Assembly (NCBI GenBank): GCA_012033595.1
Contig: JAAUQL010000016.1
Location: forward strand, 1 to 64,000
Origin: Cyclobacteriaceae bacterium
GTDB taxonomy: Bacteria > Bacteroidota > Bacteroidia > Cytophagales > Cyclobacteriaceae
DNA length: 64,000 nt
Direction of reading: 5' to 3'
Below are positions 45,941 through 57,005 of the stretch, piece by piece. The notes beneath the pieces were generated by a model. It did no database searches and was not told where the DNA came from. It was given only the letters and a program-made list of their open reading frames with translations. Each line of letters starts with the position of its first letter. The stretch's first letter is position 1. A program made the translations under genes and the position numbers.

Positions 45941-47028
45941 TCACTGCCGTTTACCAGATTTTAAAATGTAAATCAATCCAATATTTAATGAATGACCTAA
46001 TTGGTTATTAAATAGCTCCTCCTGCAAATCCCTTGGTATAGCTAGTAATCCATCTATTGAGGCATTTAAACTCAATTCAAATATATCTGAAAATGAATAA
46101 ATAAAACCACTCTGAAAAGAGCTAATTAGAAAAATCCCTGTCGGCCATCCAAAAGCAATCGTTGTTTAAAATCCCGTTTACCAAAAACATATTGAAAACT
46201 TACCGGGAACTTAATATTATAATCATGCTCATTTGCTTTAATAATAGACTTATTTAAATATGGTTTATCGGAATATATAATTCCCATTTTCAAATAGAGT
46301 TTCTCATTTTTTAATGGTCTCCAAATATGAACTAAAAAACCAAATTGAGGTGCATAATACTTGTTATGATATGTTGCCCCGGACAATAATTCTAATTTAT
46401 AAGTCACTTTGGGAATAAATTTTGTATAGTTCACACACTCATACTCATTGCAAATCGCATTATGATAATCTATTGAAATATTAACCAAATCGCGCTGATC
46501 CAAAATATCCATCTCGTCGATTTTAGGGAATAATTCCGGAGCTTCAGACATATAAGCCCTTATATACCCTAAATATTGTTTATTTTGGACAATGTAATCC
46601 TTGCCGCCTATATTTTGGATAGAATTGATTCCATCATCTAACTCTAAAAAATCCTCATTTTCCTTTTTGATAAAATATCTGCCAGAACTAGATATTAAAA
46701 ACAAATCAATTTCACCATCCACTAAAAATTCAAGAAAATACCATTTCGCTTTATTGTCTGATTCCTTGATTTCTCTTGATACAAAGTATTTCCCGTTTAT
46801 AACTCTGAAAGCACTGAGCTCATTTGGATAATACTTAGTAAATTCTTTGGCGTCAAATTTCTTAAATAAACAGTATTCTTGATTTTTGCTAATATTCCCG
46901 ATTCCGTAAATTGTGTCGTTTTGAAGATTAACTATTAAAGAAGGTTTAAATTCCGATTGAGAAAAAAGAGATTGAAAACAAAAGATTGTCAATCCCATAG
47001 CCAGTGAAAATCTTAATTTTGTATTCAT
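45941..47028 (-). CDS. Secreted outer-membrane-type protein, one frameshift
   Basis: Signal peptide 1-23 (...FCFQSLFSQS). The first frame stops at 46126 after 300 residues. One base added at about 46162 gives RDFKQTIAFGWPTGIFLISSF and continues with beta-barrel-like strands (GFIYSFSDIFELSLNASIDG, SLNIGLIYILKSG) to TGA 45941, 362 residues in all. The N-terminal half contains LIVNLQNDTIYGIGNIS, common in Bacteroidota surface proteins. Function unknown. Confidence 0.7.
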
Positions 47029-47589
47029 ATTGTGTGTTTAAAAATCTGACTATCGAACCATAAAACCTCTAAATTTTAGCTATTTTAAGATTCCGGCACT
47101 TGCAAGACCAAATTTATCGATTTTGCTTCTTTTCCTTTTCACTAATGCCCACTTTCTTTTCAGACCAGAAATAGGTAGGTAACCGGGTTGGTGGAAGGAA
47201 CTTTTTTAATCTTGACCGTAACCCAGAAGGCTGAAACACTAGTATTCGAAAGTTTATGTTCTGTAAAGACTGGAATAAACCCAGCAAAAAATGTGGAACC
47301 ACAAAAGGGTTTTCAGGGCTACACTTGTTCGCGCTCGAAAGAGAAGGGCAGGCGTGGAGCCCAATAATGAGACCGCTTTGGTCGTATAGTAACTCAAGCG
47401 TTGTGGCGACATTGTTTGCGTGCATTATTTTCAACGCTTTTCTCAGACGGAAAATTATAAGCTTGATTTCTAGACTTGAGCATATTTTTTTTCTGTAAAC
47501 GGCTCTAATCCGAACCCGTGCTTATAGTGGTATGTGAGGCGCACCGTGGGCTTTTTTCTCACGGCCGTCGATTGTCCATTCGCTATTTA
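47029..47589. other. Intergenic, no gene seen
   Basis: A 106-codon open frame exists at 47114-47434 on the minus strand, but its composition (Phe, Leu, Pro, Ser and Arg runs) looks like non-coding Bacteroidota intergenic debris. No start signal or family match is apparent. Confidence 0.45.
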
Positions 47590-48509
47590 TCATCTAATTC
47601 GTATGGCAACATTTCCCTTTTTATGTCCTTTATCGACATATCTATGGGCCTCAACTATTTCTTCCATCGAGTATGTCCTGTCCATAATAGGTTTTATCTT
47701 TTTATTTTCAATTAAGTTTTTTAGAAATAGTAAATCATCTTGTTTTATCTTTGGCAGTCTAGAGTTATTCAGAAAAATACCATTTTTTTTCAACAGTTTT
47801 TTGCATTTTGATGCCTTCAACTTCATAACAGCATCATAAACAATGTCATATTTTTCTGTATTATTAGTGATATCTTCTTTTGTATAATCAATAAATTTAT
47901 CGGCACCGATTGATTTTATCAACTTAAAATTTTCTGCGCTACACACCGCGGTGACTTCTGCTCCAAAATATTTTGCCAGTTGGATGGCGAATGTCCCTAG
48001 ACTGCCTGATGCTCCATTTATTAATATGCTCTGTTCTTTTCTAATATTTGCCTTTTGTAGGTTTTTAGGGCAGTAAGTCCTCCTGCGGGAATAGCTGCAG
48101 CTTCCTCGTAGGATAAGTTTTCAGGCTTTAAGGCCACCAAACCTCTTCTCAGTTGAGTTCCTTCTTTGACTTTTTCCGGCAAACACCTGTACTCAGCATA
48201 ACCTCCTAAACCAAAACCTGTCAAAGCAAATATTTTATCTCCTATTTTAAATGATTTAACATCTTTTCCAACATCCTCGATTATACCTGAAATTTCCAAA
48301 CCTAGCACCAAATTTTTCTTTGGTCTGAACAGTCCAAAAATCATACGCACTAAAAATGGGTCTACTCTTCTGATTCGTGTATCGCCAATATGTGCTGTTG
48401 TTGCATGTACTTTTATTAAAACCTCATTATTCTTGGGTTTTGGTTTATCAATCTCTTTAATCTGAAGAACTTCAGGTAGTCCGTATTGTGTACATATAAT
48501 TGCTTTCAC
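47590..48509 (-). CDS. Zinc-independent alcohol dehydrogenase/quinone oxidoreductase, one frameshift
   Basis: N-terminal GroES-like domain (VKAIICTQYGLPEVLQIKEI from GTG 48509, then KIGDKIFALTGFGLGGYAEY). NAD(P)-binding domain recovered by adding one base in the T run 48062-48066: ...LQKANIRKEQSILINGASGSLG, then YFGAEVTAVCSAENF and GADKFIDYTKED. Total about 306 residues, normal for the MDR family. No catalytic zinc ligands are evident, pointing to a quinone reductase-like NAD(P)H oxidoreductase. Confidence 0.8.
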
Positions 48510-48572
48510 TGTAGTATCATTTCTTGGTCTAAATTGTTTCGAACCACGTAATGAAGCTACTACTAATTCCAA

Positions 48573-49396
48573 AAATCTCCTAAAGTTACTACAGCAATGG
48601 CTCCAGCGCGGTAGTTACATTCATTTCGCTCAATATTCATCGCTTTACTCAGTCTGGTAATGGCTCGATTACCAAAGGTTATGTTTTGCTGACGTCCGTT
48701 TGGTGCAATGCTGCCATTTACTTTTTTGGTTTTAGGTGATAGTTTATATAATTAAAAGCCTGTCCGTAATGCCGGCTCATGTACACTTCAAGGATACCAA
48801 ATCTCAAGAGACCAATCTCAAAAAAAATCCAATATCGGAAAATTTAAAATCCCAGGGCCTTTTGAGCAATTGGTTTATGGGTTTTGATCACTATTGGCTA
48901 TTTGGTGCTTGTCGGGACATAATGCAAAAATTCTATTTATAGGTTAGCAATGCTGTCCAAGCCCGGGCTCCTGCTATTTTTATCGAACACGATCTAATCA
49001 AATGCTATTTCGCCATGCGGAATTATGGAGCCTACGTATCTGTCCGCTGTCATCCACATCAGTCGGTGACAAAAAGCTGATTGGTGACAGTGCAGATGTA
49101 GCGATCCATCACGTCAGTTGGTCATCTACCGGCTCTCTTGCGTAGGTAATTAAAAGTGAACTATGGCATTTTAGAGCAAACACCCTTCCCGCCTTGTGTA
49201 ATAACGGTCAGCATGATTAATGGGCGTACTGTTTAAAAGATAATTCTTTGGTCTTCTGCATCTTTAGGAGTCATTTATTTCGAATCTTCGAATGGATTCG
49301 CTATTTTTTTATAAATTGTCCGGTGTCTCCATATTCCAGTTATAGCGATCTACGGTGACCGATGAAGATAATATTTTTTAATTATAAGCTAAAATC
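48573..49396. other. Long intergenic stretch with a dispersed repeat (48787-48890)
   Basis: 824 bases without a convincing gene. On the minus strand at about 48590-48680 a short open piece (RAITRLSKAMNIERNE) is not recognisable. The repeat copy at 48787-48890 matches 41454-41560. The last 60 bases form the leader of the TrpB gene. Confidence 0.45.
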
Positions 49397-50761
49397 ATGA
49401 GCGAAAAGAAAATCCTTTTGACAGAAAAGGAAATCCCCGAAAAGTGGTACAACATTATGGCAGATATGCCTAACAAGCCTTTGCCTCCACTAAATCCGGC
49501 AACCAGAACACCAATAGGTCCGGAAGCCCTGGCACCAATATTTCCCATGGGTCTGATTCAACAAGAAGTCAGTGCCGAAAAGTGGATCGACATTCCGGAA
49601 CAAGTACGCGATATGTACAAAATCTACCGCCCAACGCCTCTATTTAGGGCATATGGGCTTGAAAAAGCCCTGGATACCCCTGCCAAAATCTATTACAAAT
49701 ACGAAGGCGTAAGCCCTGCGGGTTCGCACAAACCAAATACTGCCATTCCACAGGCCTATTACAACAAACAAGAGGGCGTGAAGAAAATACTGACCGAAAC
49801 TGGTGCAGGCCAATGGGGCAGCGCCCTGGCATTTGCCTGTAATATGTTCGATATGGAGTGCGAGGTATTTATGGTCAGACTCAGCTACGATGGCAAACCC
49901 TACCGCAAAATGATGATGAACACCTGGGGCGCCTCGGTACACGCTTCGCCAAGCAAGCTCACGCAGGCAGGCCGTACCATACTGGCCAAAGATCCCAACT
50001 CGCCAGGCAGCCTGGGCATAGCCATCTCCGAAGCCATCGAACTTGCCGTGCAAAGCGAATCTTCGAAGTATGCACTTGGCAGTGTACTCAACCACGTGCT
50101 GCTGCACCAGACTATCGTGGGGCAGGAGGCATTGCTTCAAATGGAAAAAGCAGGGGATTTACCTGATATTGTCATAGCGCCCTTTGGTGGCGGGTCAAAT
50201 TTTGCCGGTCTTTCCTTTCCCTTTCTCAGACTCAACCTCGACGAAGGCAAAAAAATCCGGGCCATCGCCAGCGAACCTGCTTCATGTCCCAAACTAACCA
50301 GGGGAGTGTTCCGATACGACTTTGGGGATACCATCGGTATGACACCATTGCTGCCCATGTACACCCTGGGTCACAACTTTATACCTGCACCCATCCATGC
50401 AGGTGGTTTGCGCTATCATGGCGCAGGCGTTATCGTGAGCCAACTGCTCAAGGACAACTTAATAGAGGCCAGGGCGCACCACCAACTGGAATGCTTCGAA
50501 GCCGGCGTGTTATTTGCCAGGACGGAGGGGATCATTCCCGCGCCGGAAGCCAACCATGGTATAGCCACAGCGGTGCAGGAAGCACAAAAATGCAAAGAAG
50601 AAGGCATAAGCAAAACCATTCTTTTCAATCTGTGCGGCCATGGCAACTTCGATATGGCAGCATACGATGCCTACTTTAGTGGCAAGCTTTCCGAACACGA
50701 ATTGACTACTGCGGAAATCGACAGTTCGCTGGCCGAGTTGGATACCCCGACTATTGCATGA
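49397..50761 (+). CDS. TrpB-like pyridoxal-phosphate-dependent enzyme (TrpB2 type)
   Basis: 454 residues, the long TrpB2 form. The PLP Lys is in [11 protein letters not shown] (Lys112); [14 protein letters not shown] and the phosphate-binding [10 protein letters not shown] near 255 are present. Condenses indole and serine to tryptophan, often without tight TrpA coupling; TrpB2 proteins may salvage indole. No other trp genes are adjacent. Followed by a strong terminator, so monocistronic. Confidence 0.92.
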   Translation: MSEKKILLTEKEIPEKWYNIMADMPNKPLPPLNPATRTPIGPEALAPIFPMGLIQQEVSAEKWIDIPEQVRDMYKIYRPTPLFRAYGLEKALDTPAKIYYKYEGVSPAGSHKPNTAIPQAYYNKQEGVKKILTETGAGQWGSALAFACNMFDMECEVFMVRLSYDGKPYRKMMMNTWGASVHASPSKLTQAGRTILAKDPNSPGSLGIAISEAIELAVQSESSKYALGSVLNHVLLHQTIVGQEALLQMEKAGDLPDIVIAPFGGGSNFAGLSFPFLRLNLDEGKKIRAIASEPASCPKLTRGVFRYDFGDTIGMTPLLPMYTLGHNFIPAPIHAGGLRYHGAGVIVSQLLKDNLIEARAHHQLECFEAGVLFARTEGIIPAPEANHGIATAVQEAQKCKEEGISKTILFNLCGHGNFDMAAYDAYFSGKLSEHELTTAEIDSSLAELDTPTIA

Positions 50762-50779
50762 TAAAAGTGAATAGTGACA

Positions 50780-50817
50780 GAAAAAGGGTTATGCTAATAG
50801 GGGCGTGACCCTTTTTT
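50780..50817 (+). terminator. Rho-independent terminator after trpB2
   Basis: AAAAAGGGT (50781-50789) pairs with ACCCTTTTT, ending in a T6 run at about 50812-50817. The A run on the opposite arm means it can also end transcripts from the convergent amidohydrolase gene. Confidence 0.8.
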
Positions 50818-50923
50818 ATTCATTCATACTGTTATTGGTAAAATTAGTATCGTTGCAGGTTTTTGTTTTTGCACTCAAGCCGGATGGGATTTGCTTGTTA
50901 TCAACAAAAACCTTTCGCCAAGC

Positions 50924-52026
50924 CTATTCTGGAAATAAAGAGCCGTCTAACCCAGGAACAATCCTAAGTGCATTTTTGTAATACACCTTTTTCAATACCT
51001 CATCAGGCAGATCGAGACCGTACATCGGCCAGAAAGCATGGTATTTTTTGTGGTATTGGAAATACTCATCGGCAGATTCCAACACCCGGAAGTAGGTAGG
51101 AAACTCAGATGGCACCCAACTGTCTTTACCAAATAAGATCCTGTCTTGATACCGTATAAAAAAAGCTTTGGCAAACCGAGGTTGGCGGCCAAGCTCGGCA
51201 ATGACGGCGGCAATGCCGACATACATATTGGGCATCGCATCCATCAGTTGGCTCAGTTTGCCCAGGTCGTTGGCATACCAACCCATATGTGCATTGATAA
51301 ATATGGTGTTTGGATGCATTTTGAACATACGGTGTTGCTCATCGATAATTTGCTGCCAGGGAGCAGGATCGGTGTCAGACCGCTTCCTGCCCGACTTTGT
51401 TTTTAGTTCGAGCCAACGTTCATTGTGGGCATCCATTGGATCCCAGAATGATTTGGGGTCGGCAGAGTGAATAAGTACAGGTATGCCCAGCTCGGCGCAT
51501 TTTTCCCATATAGGAGCCAGTCGCGCATCATCTACGGCCACTCTATTGCCGTCAGTGTCTTTGTCGCGGAGACCAAGGCTTTTGTAAACCTTCAGGCCTA
51601 CTGCACCATTTTTCACATCCGATTCCAGTTGCCGGGCTGCCTCGAAACCCCAACCCGGGGAGCCCACCCCAGAAAATCGACATTGGCAAAAATGCCAAAC
51701 CGCTTGGGGATAGTGTGCATTTACATGGTCGATTTGCGCTTTGAGTCTGGCTCCGGAGCCCCGCTCAGGTTGATCATAATTGCTTCGTTGAGGGCATCCA
51801 TATCGTTGATCAGGGCAGACAAATCCTGATTGGCCATATTAAACTGGTGGCTGTGGATGTCAATAAATGGATATTTGGCGCTCAGAATCGAGTCGCCGGG
51901 TACTACAAGTGTAGAAACCGGATTGTATTCTTCAAAACTGAGATCCCTCTGTGCCAACAGGGCGATGGCGCTTAGCGAAAATAAGATGGTCAAAATTGTC
52001 TTCACGGTGATGGTTTTTGATGGCAA
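50924..52026 (-). CDS. Secreted amidohydrolase, three homopolymer frameshifts
   Basis: Signal peptide 1-25 (ILTILFSLSAIALLAQ), then the metal site FIDIHSHQF (His-x-His near 56). The frame is broken three times within 100 bases: a missing base in the C run 51759-51762, one extra in the G run 51706-51709 and a missing one in the C run 51667-51670. Correcting all three restores GSGARLKAQIDHVNAHYPK, RFGIFANVDFLGVGSPGWG and the rest: GLKVYKSLGLRD, PVLIHSADP, FINAHMG and ILFGKDSWVP. About 367 residues. Family of amidohydrolase-2 (ACMSD-like) decarboxylases/hydrolases; substrate unknown. Confidence 0.8.
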
Positions 52027-52241
52027 GGCAATATCGACATTTAATTTTTAGTGAAAAAAACAAACACGTTGCAAATTGGTACCTGCATAGTTCGAGGCCT
52101 TCCACACCGCCAGCTTTTCGCCAGCTATGGTTTCGCGTATGGCTTCATGCCTGCTGTTTTGGGCTCAACACAGCTATAAAACAAGCCATCTGATTGATCC
52201 TGAAAAAACCGGTGAAATTCCAGGTTCTTATTGTGGAGCCT

Positions 52242-52730
52242 TTAGCGGATCCTGTCCACCGATTTCACCAGTTGTTCGTCCTTTTTTATGAATCGGTTGG
52301 CAAAAGAATTGAAAATCATGGCTGCCAAAGGCAGAAAATAGCCGGCCATAAACTCCCCTTTGCTATCGGTGCCGATTTCTGTTTCGCCCATATAAATATA
52401 ATAAGTGGCAATGGCGATATAGGCCATCATCAAAAAGGCATTGAGCGCGCCCAGTTTGATCTGCGTCAGGCGTTTTCTGAACTGGAATATGGAATATAGC
52501 GCAACCATACAAATTGCCGCTACCAGTCCGGCAAGAAAGAAAAGCTGTTTGCTCTCCGTCACCACAAAGACAGAAGCCTCGTTGCGTTGATATTTGAGCA
52601 TATAAAAGGCGTCGAGGGTGTACCTGACTCCAGCTTCGGCATTGGTCTTTTCCCAGATCGGAAACATGACGACCAGACCCATACAAATGATGACCCCTAA
52701 AAGAAAAAGTGTCTGAACACGCTGAATCAT
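52242..52730 (-). CDS. DUF4293 membrane protein
   Basis: 162 residues with four hydrophobic helices (about 7-25, 55-75, 85-105, 125-145) and the opening MIQRVQTLFLLGVII, the recognisable start of the Bacteroidota DUF4293 family. It is generally found upstream of and divergent from truA-like genes. Function unknown. Confidence 0.85.
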   Translation of the reverse strand: MIQRVQTLFLLGVIICMGLVVMFPIWEKTNAEAGVRYTLDAFYMLKYQRNEASVFVVTESKQLFFLAGLVAAICMVALYSIFQFRKRLTQIKLGALNAFLMMAYIAIATYYIYMGETEIGTDSKGEFMAGYFLPLAAMIFNSFANRFIKKDEQLVKSVDRIR

Positions 52731-52881
52731 AAGGCAATTTTTTGATGAAATAGGCTACAAAGAAATGACAATTGCGCAGACAAAAAAAGTTTTGCCAATT
52801 GGAAATATCTCACAATTAAGCGCCCGGGGCAAAAGAAGATCATAGAGATCACTTATCTTTGCAATCCACAAAATTTTCGCA

Positions 52882-53628
52882 TTGAGGTATTTTTTCCAAA
52901 TTTCGTACAAAGGTACCCACTACCACGGGTGGCAAATACAGCACAATGCCCTCAGTGTGCAGCAGGTCTTGCAGCAAAAAATGAGTCAATTAATCAGTAC
53001 GGATATAGAAATAACGGGCAGCGGGCGCACCGATACGGGCGTGCATGCGCGTCAGCAGTATTTCCATGCTGATCTTCCGCATAAGATCGACCCCGAGGAT
53101 TTCAGGTATCATTACAATGCCATTTTGCCCAGGGATATGGTAGTGCACACTATCCAAGCCGTAGCTCCCAATGCCCATGCCCGATTCGATGCCCTATCGC
53201 GTGCCTATGAGTACCGGATCATCGCAAATAAAGACCCTTTTGAACAGGGGCTGGCCTTCGTCTATGCGTGGCCCCTCCATCTCGATCTGCTCAATCAGGC
53301 TTCGTCTCTGCTACTCGGCAAACAAGATTTCGAGTCATTTAGCAAAGTGCGGACACAGGTCAACCATTTTGTTTGTGAAATATCGGAAGCAAGTTGGCAA
53401 CAATCTGATGACCTGGTAGTATTTCGCATTAAAGCCGACCGCTTCCTGCGCGGTATGGTGAGGACGATTGTAGGAACCCTGTTGATGGTGAACGAAGGCA
53501 AAATATGTCTTGACGATATCCAAAAGATCCTGGCCAGTCGCGAAAGAGCCAAGGCCGGCCGGTCGGTGCCCCCCGAAGGACTATACCTCACCGAAATCTG
53601 CTATCCATCACAAATATTCTTAAACTAG
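52882..53628 (+). CDS. truA: tRNA pseudouridine(38-40) synthase
   Basis: 248 residues from a TTG start. Catalytic Asp51 in GSGRTDTGVHA, RFDALSRAYEYRI near 106 and the C-terminal FLRGMVRTIVGTL. Isomerises uridine to pseudouridine at positions 38-40 of the tRNA anticodon arm. Ends five bases before the ABC gene; the two may be co-transcribed. Confidence 0.93.
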   Translation: MRYFFQISYKGTHYHGWQIQHNALSVQQVLQQKMSQLISTDIEITGSGRTDTGVHARQQYFHADLPHKIDPEDFRYHYNAILPRDMVVHTIQAVAPNAHARFDALSRAYEYRIIANKDPFEQGLAFVYAWPLHLDLLNQASSLLLGKQDFESFSKVRTQVNHFVCEISEASWQQSDDLVVFRIKADRFLRGMVRTIVGTLLMVNEGKICLDDIQKILASRERAKAGRSVPPEGLYLTEICYPSQIFLN

Positions 53629-53633
53629 ACCTC

Positions 53634-55394
53634 GTGCAAAAAGAACAACATAGCGGAAAAATAATAGATGTAAACATCCTGAAAAGGTTGTACACCTATA
53701 TTCAGCCATATGCTTCCAAGTTTTATATCCTCATCGTGCTTACGGTCATCATTGGCATTATTGGCCCCGTGCGGCCTTTGCTGGTATCTTACGCCATCGA
53801 CGACCACGTGGCTATAGGCGACTACGCCGGATTGCTCAATATCACCATCATCCTCATTATTCTGCTTACTGCCTCCGGCATTTTTCAATATGCCCACACC
53901 TATCTCTCGGGCTGGCTGGGGCAGTATATCATCAAAGACATCAGGGTAAAGTTGTATCAACACTTGCTCAAAATGAGGCTCAAATTTTTTGACCGTACTC
54001 CTATTGGAAGGCTCGTGACCAGAAACGTTTCCGATATCGAAACCCTCTCAGAGGTTTTTAGCGAAGGATTGGCCGCACTCATCGCCGATGTGCTGCAACT
54101 CACCTTCATCCTCATCTTCATGTTTTACCTCGACTGGAAACTGACCTTGATGAGTCTCAGTACATTCCCCTTGCTTTTTGTTTCTACCTGGGTATTCAAA
54201 GAAAAAATCAAGCAGGCATTTAATGAAGTACGAACCGCCGTCTCCAACCTCAATTCCTTTGTGCAAGAGCACATCACCGGTATGGGCATCGTGCAGATAT
54301 TCAATAGCGAAGAGCGCGAATACGCCAAATTCAAGGAGATCAACCATGAGCACCGGCGAGCCAATATCAAGTCAGTGCTTTACTATTCCATATATTATCC
54401 GGTTTCGGAAGTCATACAGGCCCTGGGCATCGGGCTCATCGTTTGGTTTGGTGCCAAAGGAGTGATACAGGAGCACGCCAGCTTTGGCGACCTTACGGCA
54501 TTTATCATGTATTTGAATATGTTTTTTAGGCCCATTAGGCAAATAGCCGACCGCTACAACACGCTGCAAATGGGCATAGTAAGTTCTTCGCGCATCTTCG
54601 ACCTGCTCGACAGCCACGACCAAATTCCCAACAATGGCCAATTTGTACCTCAAAAGCTGGACGGAAGGGTAGAATTCAAAAATGTTTGGTTTGCCTATGT
54701 AGATGAAGATTACGTGCTCAAGGATATTTCTTTTACGGTAGAAAAAGGCAAAACAATAGCCCTGGTAGGAGCCACAGGAGCGGGCAAGTCGTCGGTGATC
54801 AACTTGCTTTCGCGGTTTTATGATATAAATAAGGGCGAAATTACCATAGATGGCGTGTCGGTAAAAGACTTTGAAGTTACTGCCTTACGGCAAAATATCG
54901 GGGTGGTGCTTCAGGATGTCTTCCTGTTTTCAAATACCATAGAAGAAAATATCAATCTGGGAAACTATAACATCAGCCGGAAAGAAATATTTGACGCCGC
55001 CGAACTGGTAGGCGCCAAATCATTTATAGAACGCTTGCCAGGCAAACTCGAATACAACGTGATGGAGCGAGGTGTCACGCTGTCGGTGGGCCAGCGGCAA
55101 CTCATTTCCTTTATCAGGGCCATGGTTTATGACCCAAAAATCATAGTGCTCGACGAAGCGACGTCTTCAGTAGATACCGAGACAGAGGAGTTGATCCAAA
55201 GTGCCATTCAAAAAATGATGGCCGGCCGTACATCCATCGTCATTGCCCATCGCTTGTCCACCATTCAAAATGCTGACAAAATACTGGTGCTCGACAAAGG
55301 CAGGATAGTAGAAGAAGGAAACCATACCGAGCTGATGGCCAAAAATGGCTATTATACCCAATTGTACAATATGCAATACAAAGAATTGGTTTAG
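53634..55394 (+). CDS. ABC transporter, fused permease and ATPase (MsbA-like)
   Basis: 586 residues from a GTG start. Six transmembrane helices in 20-310, then the nucleotide-binding domain: Walker A LVGATGAGKSSVINL (about 377-391), signature LSVGQRQLI near 482, Walker B IIVLDEATSSVD near 503, H-loop IAHRLSTI. Probably a homodimeric or heterodimeric exporter of lipids or drugs. No partner gene is adjacent. Confidence 0.93.
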   Translation: MQKEQHSGKIIDVNILKRLYTYIQPYASKFYILIVLTVIIGIIGPVRPLLVSYAIDDHVAIGDYAGLLNITIILIILLTASGIFQYAHTYLSGWLGQYIIKDIRVKLYQHLLKMRLKFFDRTPIGRLVTRNVSDIETLSEVFSEGLAALIADVLQLTFILIFMFYLDWKLTLMSLSTFPLLFVSTWVFKEKIKQAFNEVRTAVSNLNSFVQEHITGMGIVQIFNSEEREYAKFKEINHEHRRANIKSVLYYSIYYPVSEVIQALGIGLIVWFGAKGVIQEHASFGDLTAFIMYLNMFFRPIRQIADRYNTLQMGIVSSSRIFDLLDSHDQIPNNGQFVPQKLDGRVEFKNVWFAYVDEDYVLKDISFTVEKGKTIALVGATGAGKSSVINLLSRFYDINKGEITIDGVSVKDFEVTALRQNIGVVLQDVFLFSNTIEENINLGNYNISRKEIFDAAELVGAKSFIERLPGKLEYNVMERGVTLSVGQRQLISFIRAMVYDPKIIVLDEATSSVDTETEELIQSAIQKMMAGRTSIVIAHRLSTIQNADKILVLDKGRIVEEGNHTELMAKNGYYTQLYNMQYKELV

Positions 55395-55757
55395 CGCCCT
55401 GCAACCATGTGGATTTTTTTCCTTAAATGCCAGATCATTGAGGAAACAGCGCTACATACAGTTTGACACTGTACCGCCGGCCTTTTACATAGTTTAGGAA
55501 AACCTTCGCCTCAAAGCTATGACCAACAAAGGCACTTGGTATCAGGCAAACGTTTGGCCTAAGATGCTTTCCGGGAAATTTTGTACAACAGCAAAAAAAA
55601 GTCAGCGAGCGCATAACTCATAGTCGAAGACCCGGCACAAGGGTTAGATGTGAAACCGCCACATGCAGGCTGATTATAAAAATGGGCACGACTATGGTAA
55701 CAAAGGAAGCGGTATTTGGTTTTATGCCTTATATTCAAACAAGCAAATATAAAATGT
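55395..55757. other. Intergenic, no gene seen
   Basis: No coding frame of family quality on either strand. The DUF2141 frame is open back to 55716, but the signal peptide starts at ATG 55758. Confidence 0.5.
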
Positions 55758-56192
55758 ATGAAAAAGTTATTATTAATGATATTGTTCCTGGCCGGGGGAA
55801 TAGCGGCTTATGCCCAGGGGGGCGTGGTAAATGTGAAAGTGACCAATGTAGAAGCCGATAAGGGAGGCTCCATCAACCTGGCCTTGTACGGCAAGGTGGG
55901 TTTTCTCGAAAACGGGAAGGAGCTTTTTGTAAAAACGGTGAAAGTAACGGGCGAAGAAGCCATTGCCCAATTCGAGGCCATACCTGCCGGAGCCTATGCC
56001 GTGGCTGTTTATCAAGACATCAATGAAAACAATAATCTGGATACCAAAATACTGGGCATTCCCAAAGAGCCGGTTGGTTTTTCTAAAAACAAAATGGGCA
56101 AAATGGGGCCTCCTGATTTTGATGAAGTAGCATTTAACCTGGAAAGTGGGGAGTCGAAATCATTGACTATAAAAATGAAAAACGGAAATTAA
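55758..56192 (+). CDS. Secreted DUF2141 protein
   Basis: 144 residues. Signal peptide 1-20 (LLLMILFLAGGIAAYAQ), then a beta-sandwich family with the pattern GSINLALYG, IPAGAYAVAVYQDINENNNLDT and GIPKEPVGFS. The DUF2141 signature is clear. Periplasmic or outer-membrane associated; function unknown. Confidence 0.88.
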   Translation: MKKLLLMILFLAGGIAAYAQGGVVNVKVTNVEADKGGSINLALYGKVGFLENGKELFVKTVKVTGEEAIAQFEAIPAGAYAVAVYQDINENNNLDTKILGIPKEPVGFSKNKMGKMGPPDFDEVAFNLESGESKSLTIKMKNGN

Positions 56193-56357
56193 TTAAGGCC
56201 AGAGGGTTCATGGCAGAAATTTTAAATAACATGCTTCGCATAAATTCCCACAGGTGAAGAATAAATAGTAAAGGGCGTTTGAGCTGTAATCAATTAAGAT
56301 ATGATTTTGTTAATTGGTGTTTGTATGGGAGGCCCAGATTAGCCAGCCGACCGCCCA

Positions 56358-57005
56358 TCAAGACTTGTTTTTCTGAAATAACAATATACTCATTGAGCGT
56401 TGCTCGTGTACCAATACGGTCTTCAATGGTTCTGCCAACCGGAGACCGTATTTTTTTGAAAGGTCGGCGATCATATCTGTGGTGAATAAAAAGCGTATGC
56501 TGCCATCGGGCAATAGATATTTGCCATTGGCTAACGATTGATATTTGCCCTCCATGCCCACGGTGGTAGTCATGCGCACAAACAAAAACGCTCCTGGCTG
56601 CATTACCCTGCTCAGCTCATCCACCATGGCATAGAAGTGTCCCTCATCCTGGGCAAAGTGAAGCACCGCACTGGAAATTACAAAATCGAAGCTTGCATTT
56701 GGAAAAGGTATTGCGGCCGCATCGCCTACTACAAAACGCGCTTTCGGATAGCTGCTGTCCACAGCACCAAGCTGATGCAGCAATAAACTGATCGCTCCTT
56801 CGTCTTTGTCAAATCCATATACCTGATGTCCCGTACGCAATAGATAAAAAATATTCCGACCCTGCCCACAGCCTGCATCCAGTATTTTAAAATGGCTGTG
56901 CACGCGGCCTTTGAGCAGGTGATCCAGCAGGTAAATGTCCATATCACCCAGCAAGGCGTGGAGGGCTTTATGATGCAGCATCTGCCTGGGTTTGATATTT
57001 TTCAA
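56358..57005 (-). CDS. SAM-dependent class I methyltransferase
   Basis: 215 residues. Motif I ILDAGCGQGRNIFYLL near 42, acidic motif II VYGFDKDE near 62, motif VVGDAAAIPFP near 92 and VISSAVLHFA near 110. Small-molecule or unknown substrate. Overlaps the start side of the patatin gene (56968) by 38 bases on the same strand, implying coupling. Confidence 0.85.
   Translation of the reverse strand: MKNIKPRQMLHHKALHALLGDMDIYLLDHLLKGRVHSHFKILDAGCGQGRNIFYLLRTGHQVYGFDKDEGAISLLLHQLGAVDSSYPKARFVVGDAAAIPFPNASFDFVISSAVLHFAQDEGHFYAMVDELSRVMQPGAFLFVRMTTTVGMEGKYQSLANGKYLLPDGSIRFLFTTDMIADLSKKYGLRLAEPLKTVLVHEQRSMSILLFQKNKS

Noticed and set aside
47114-47434. 106-codon minus-strand frame in a gene-poor gap
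   Set aside because: Odd composition and no ribosome-binding site or homologous pattern; treated as non-coding.
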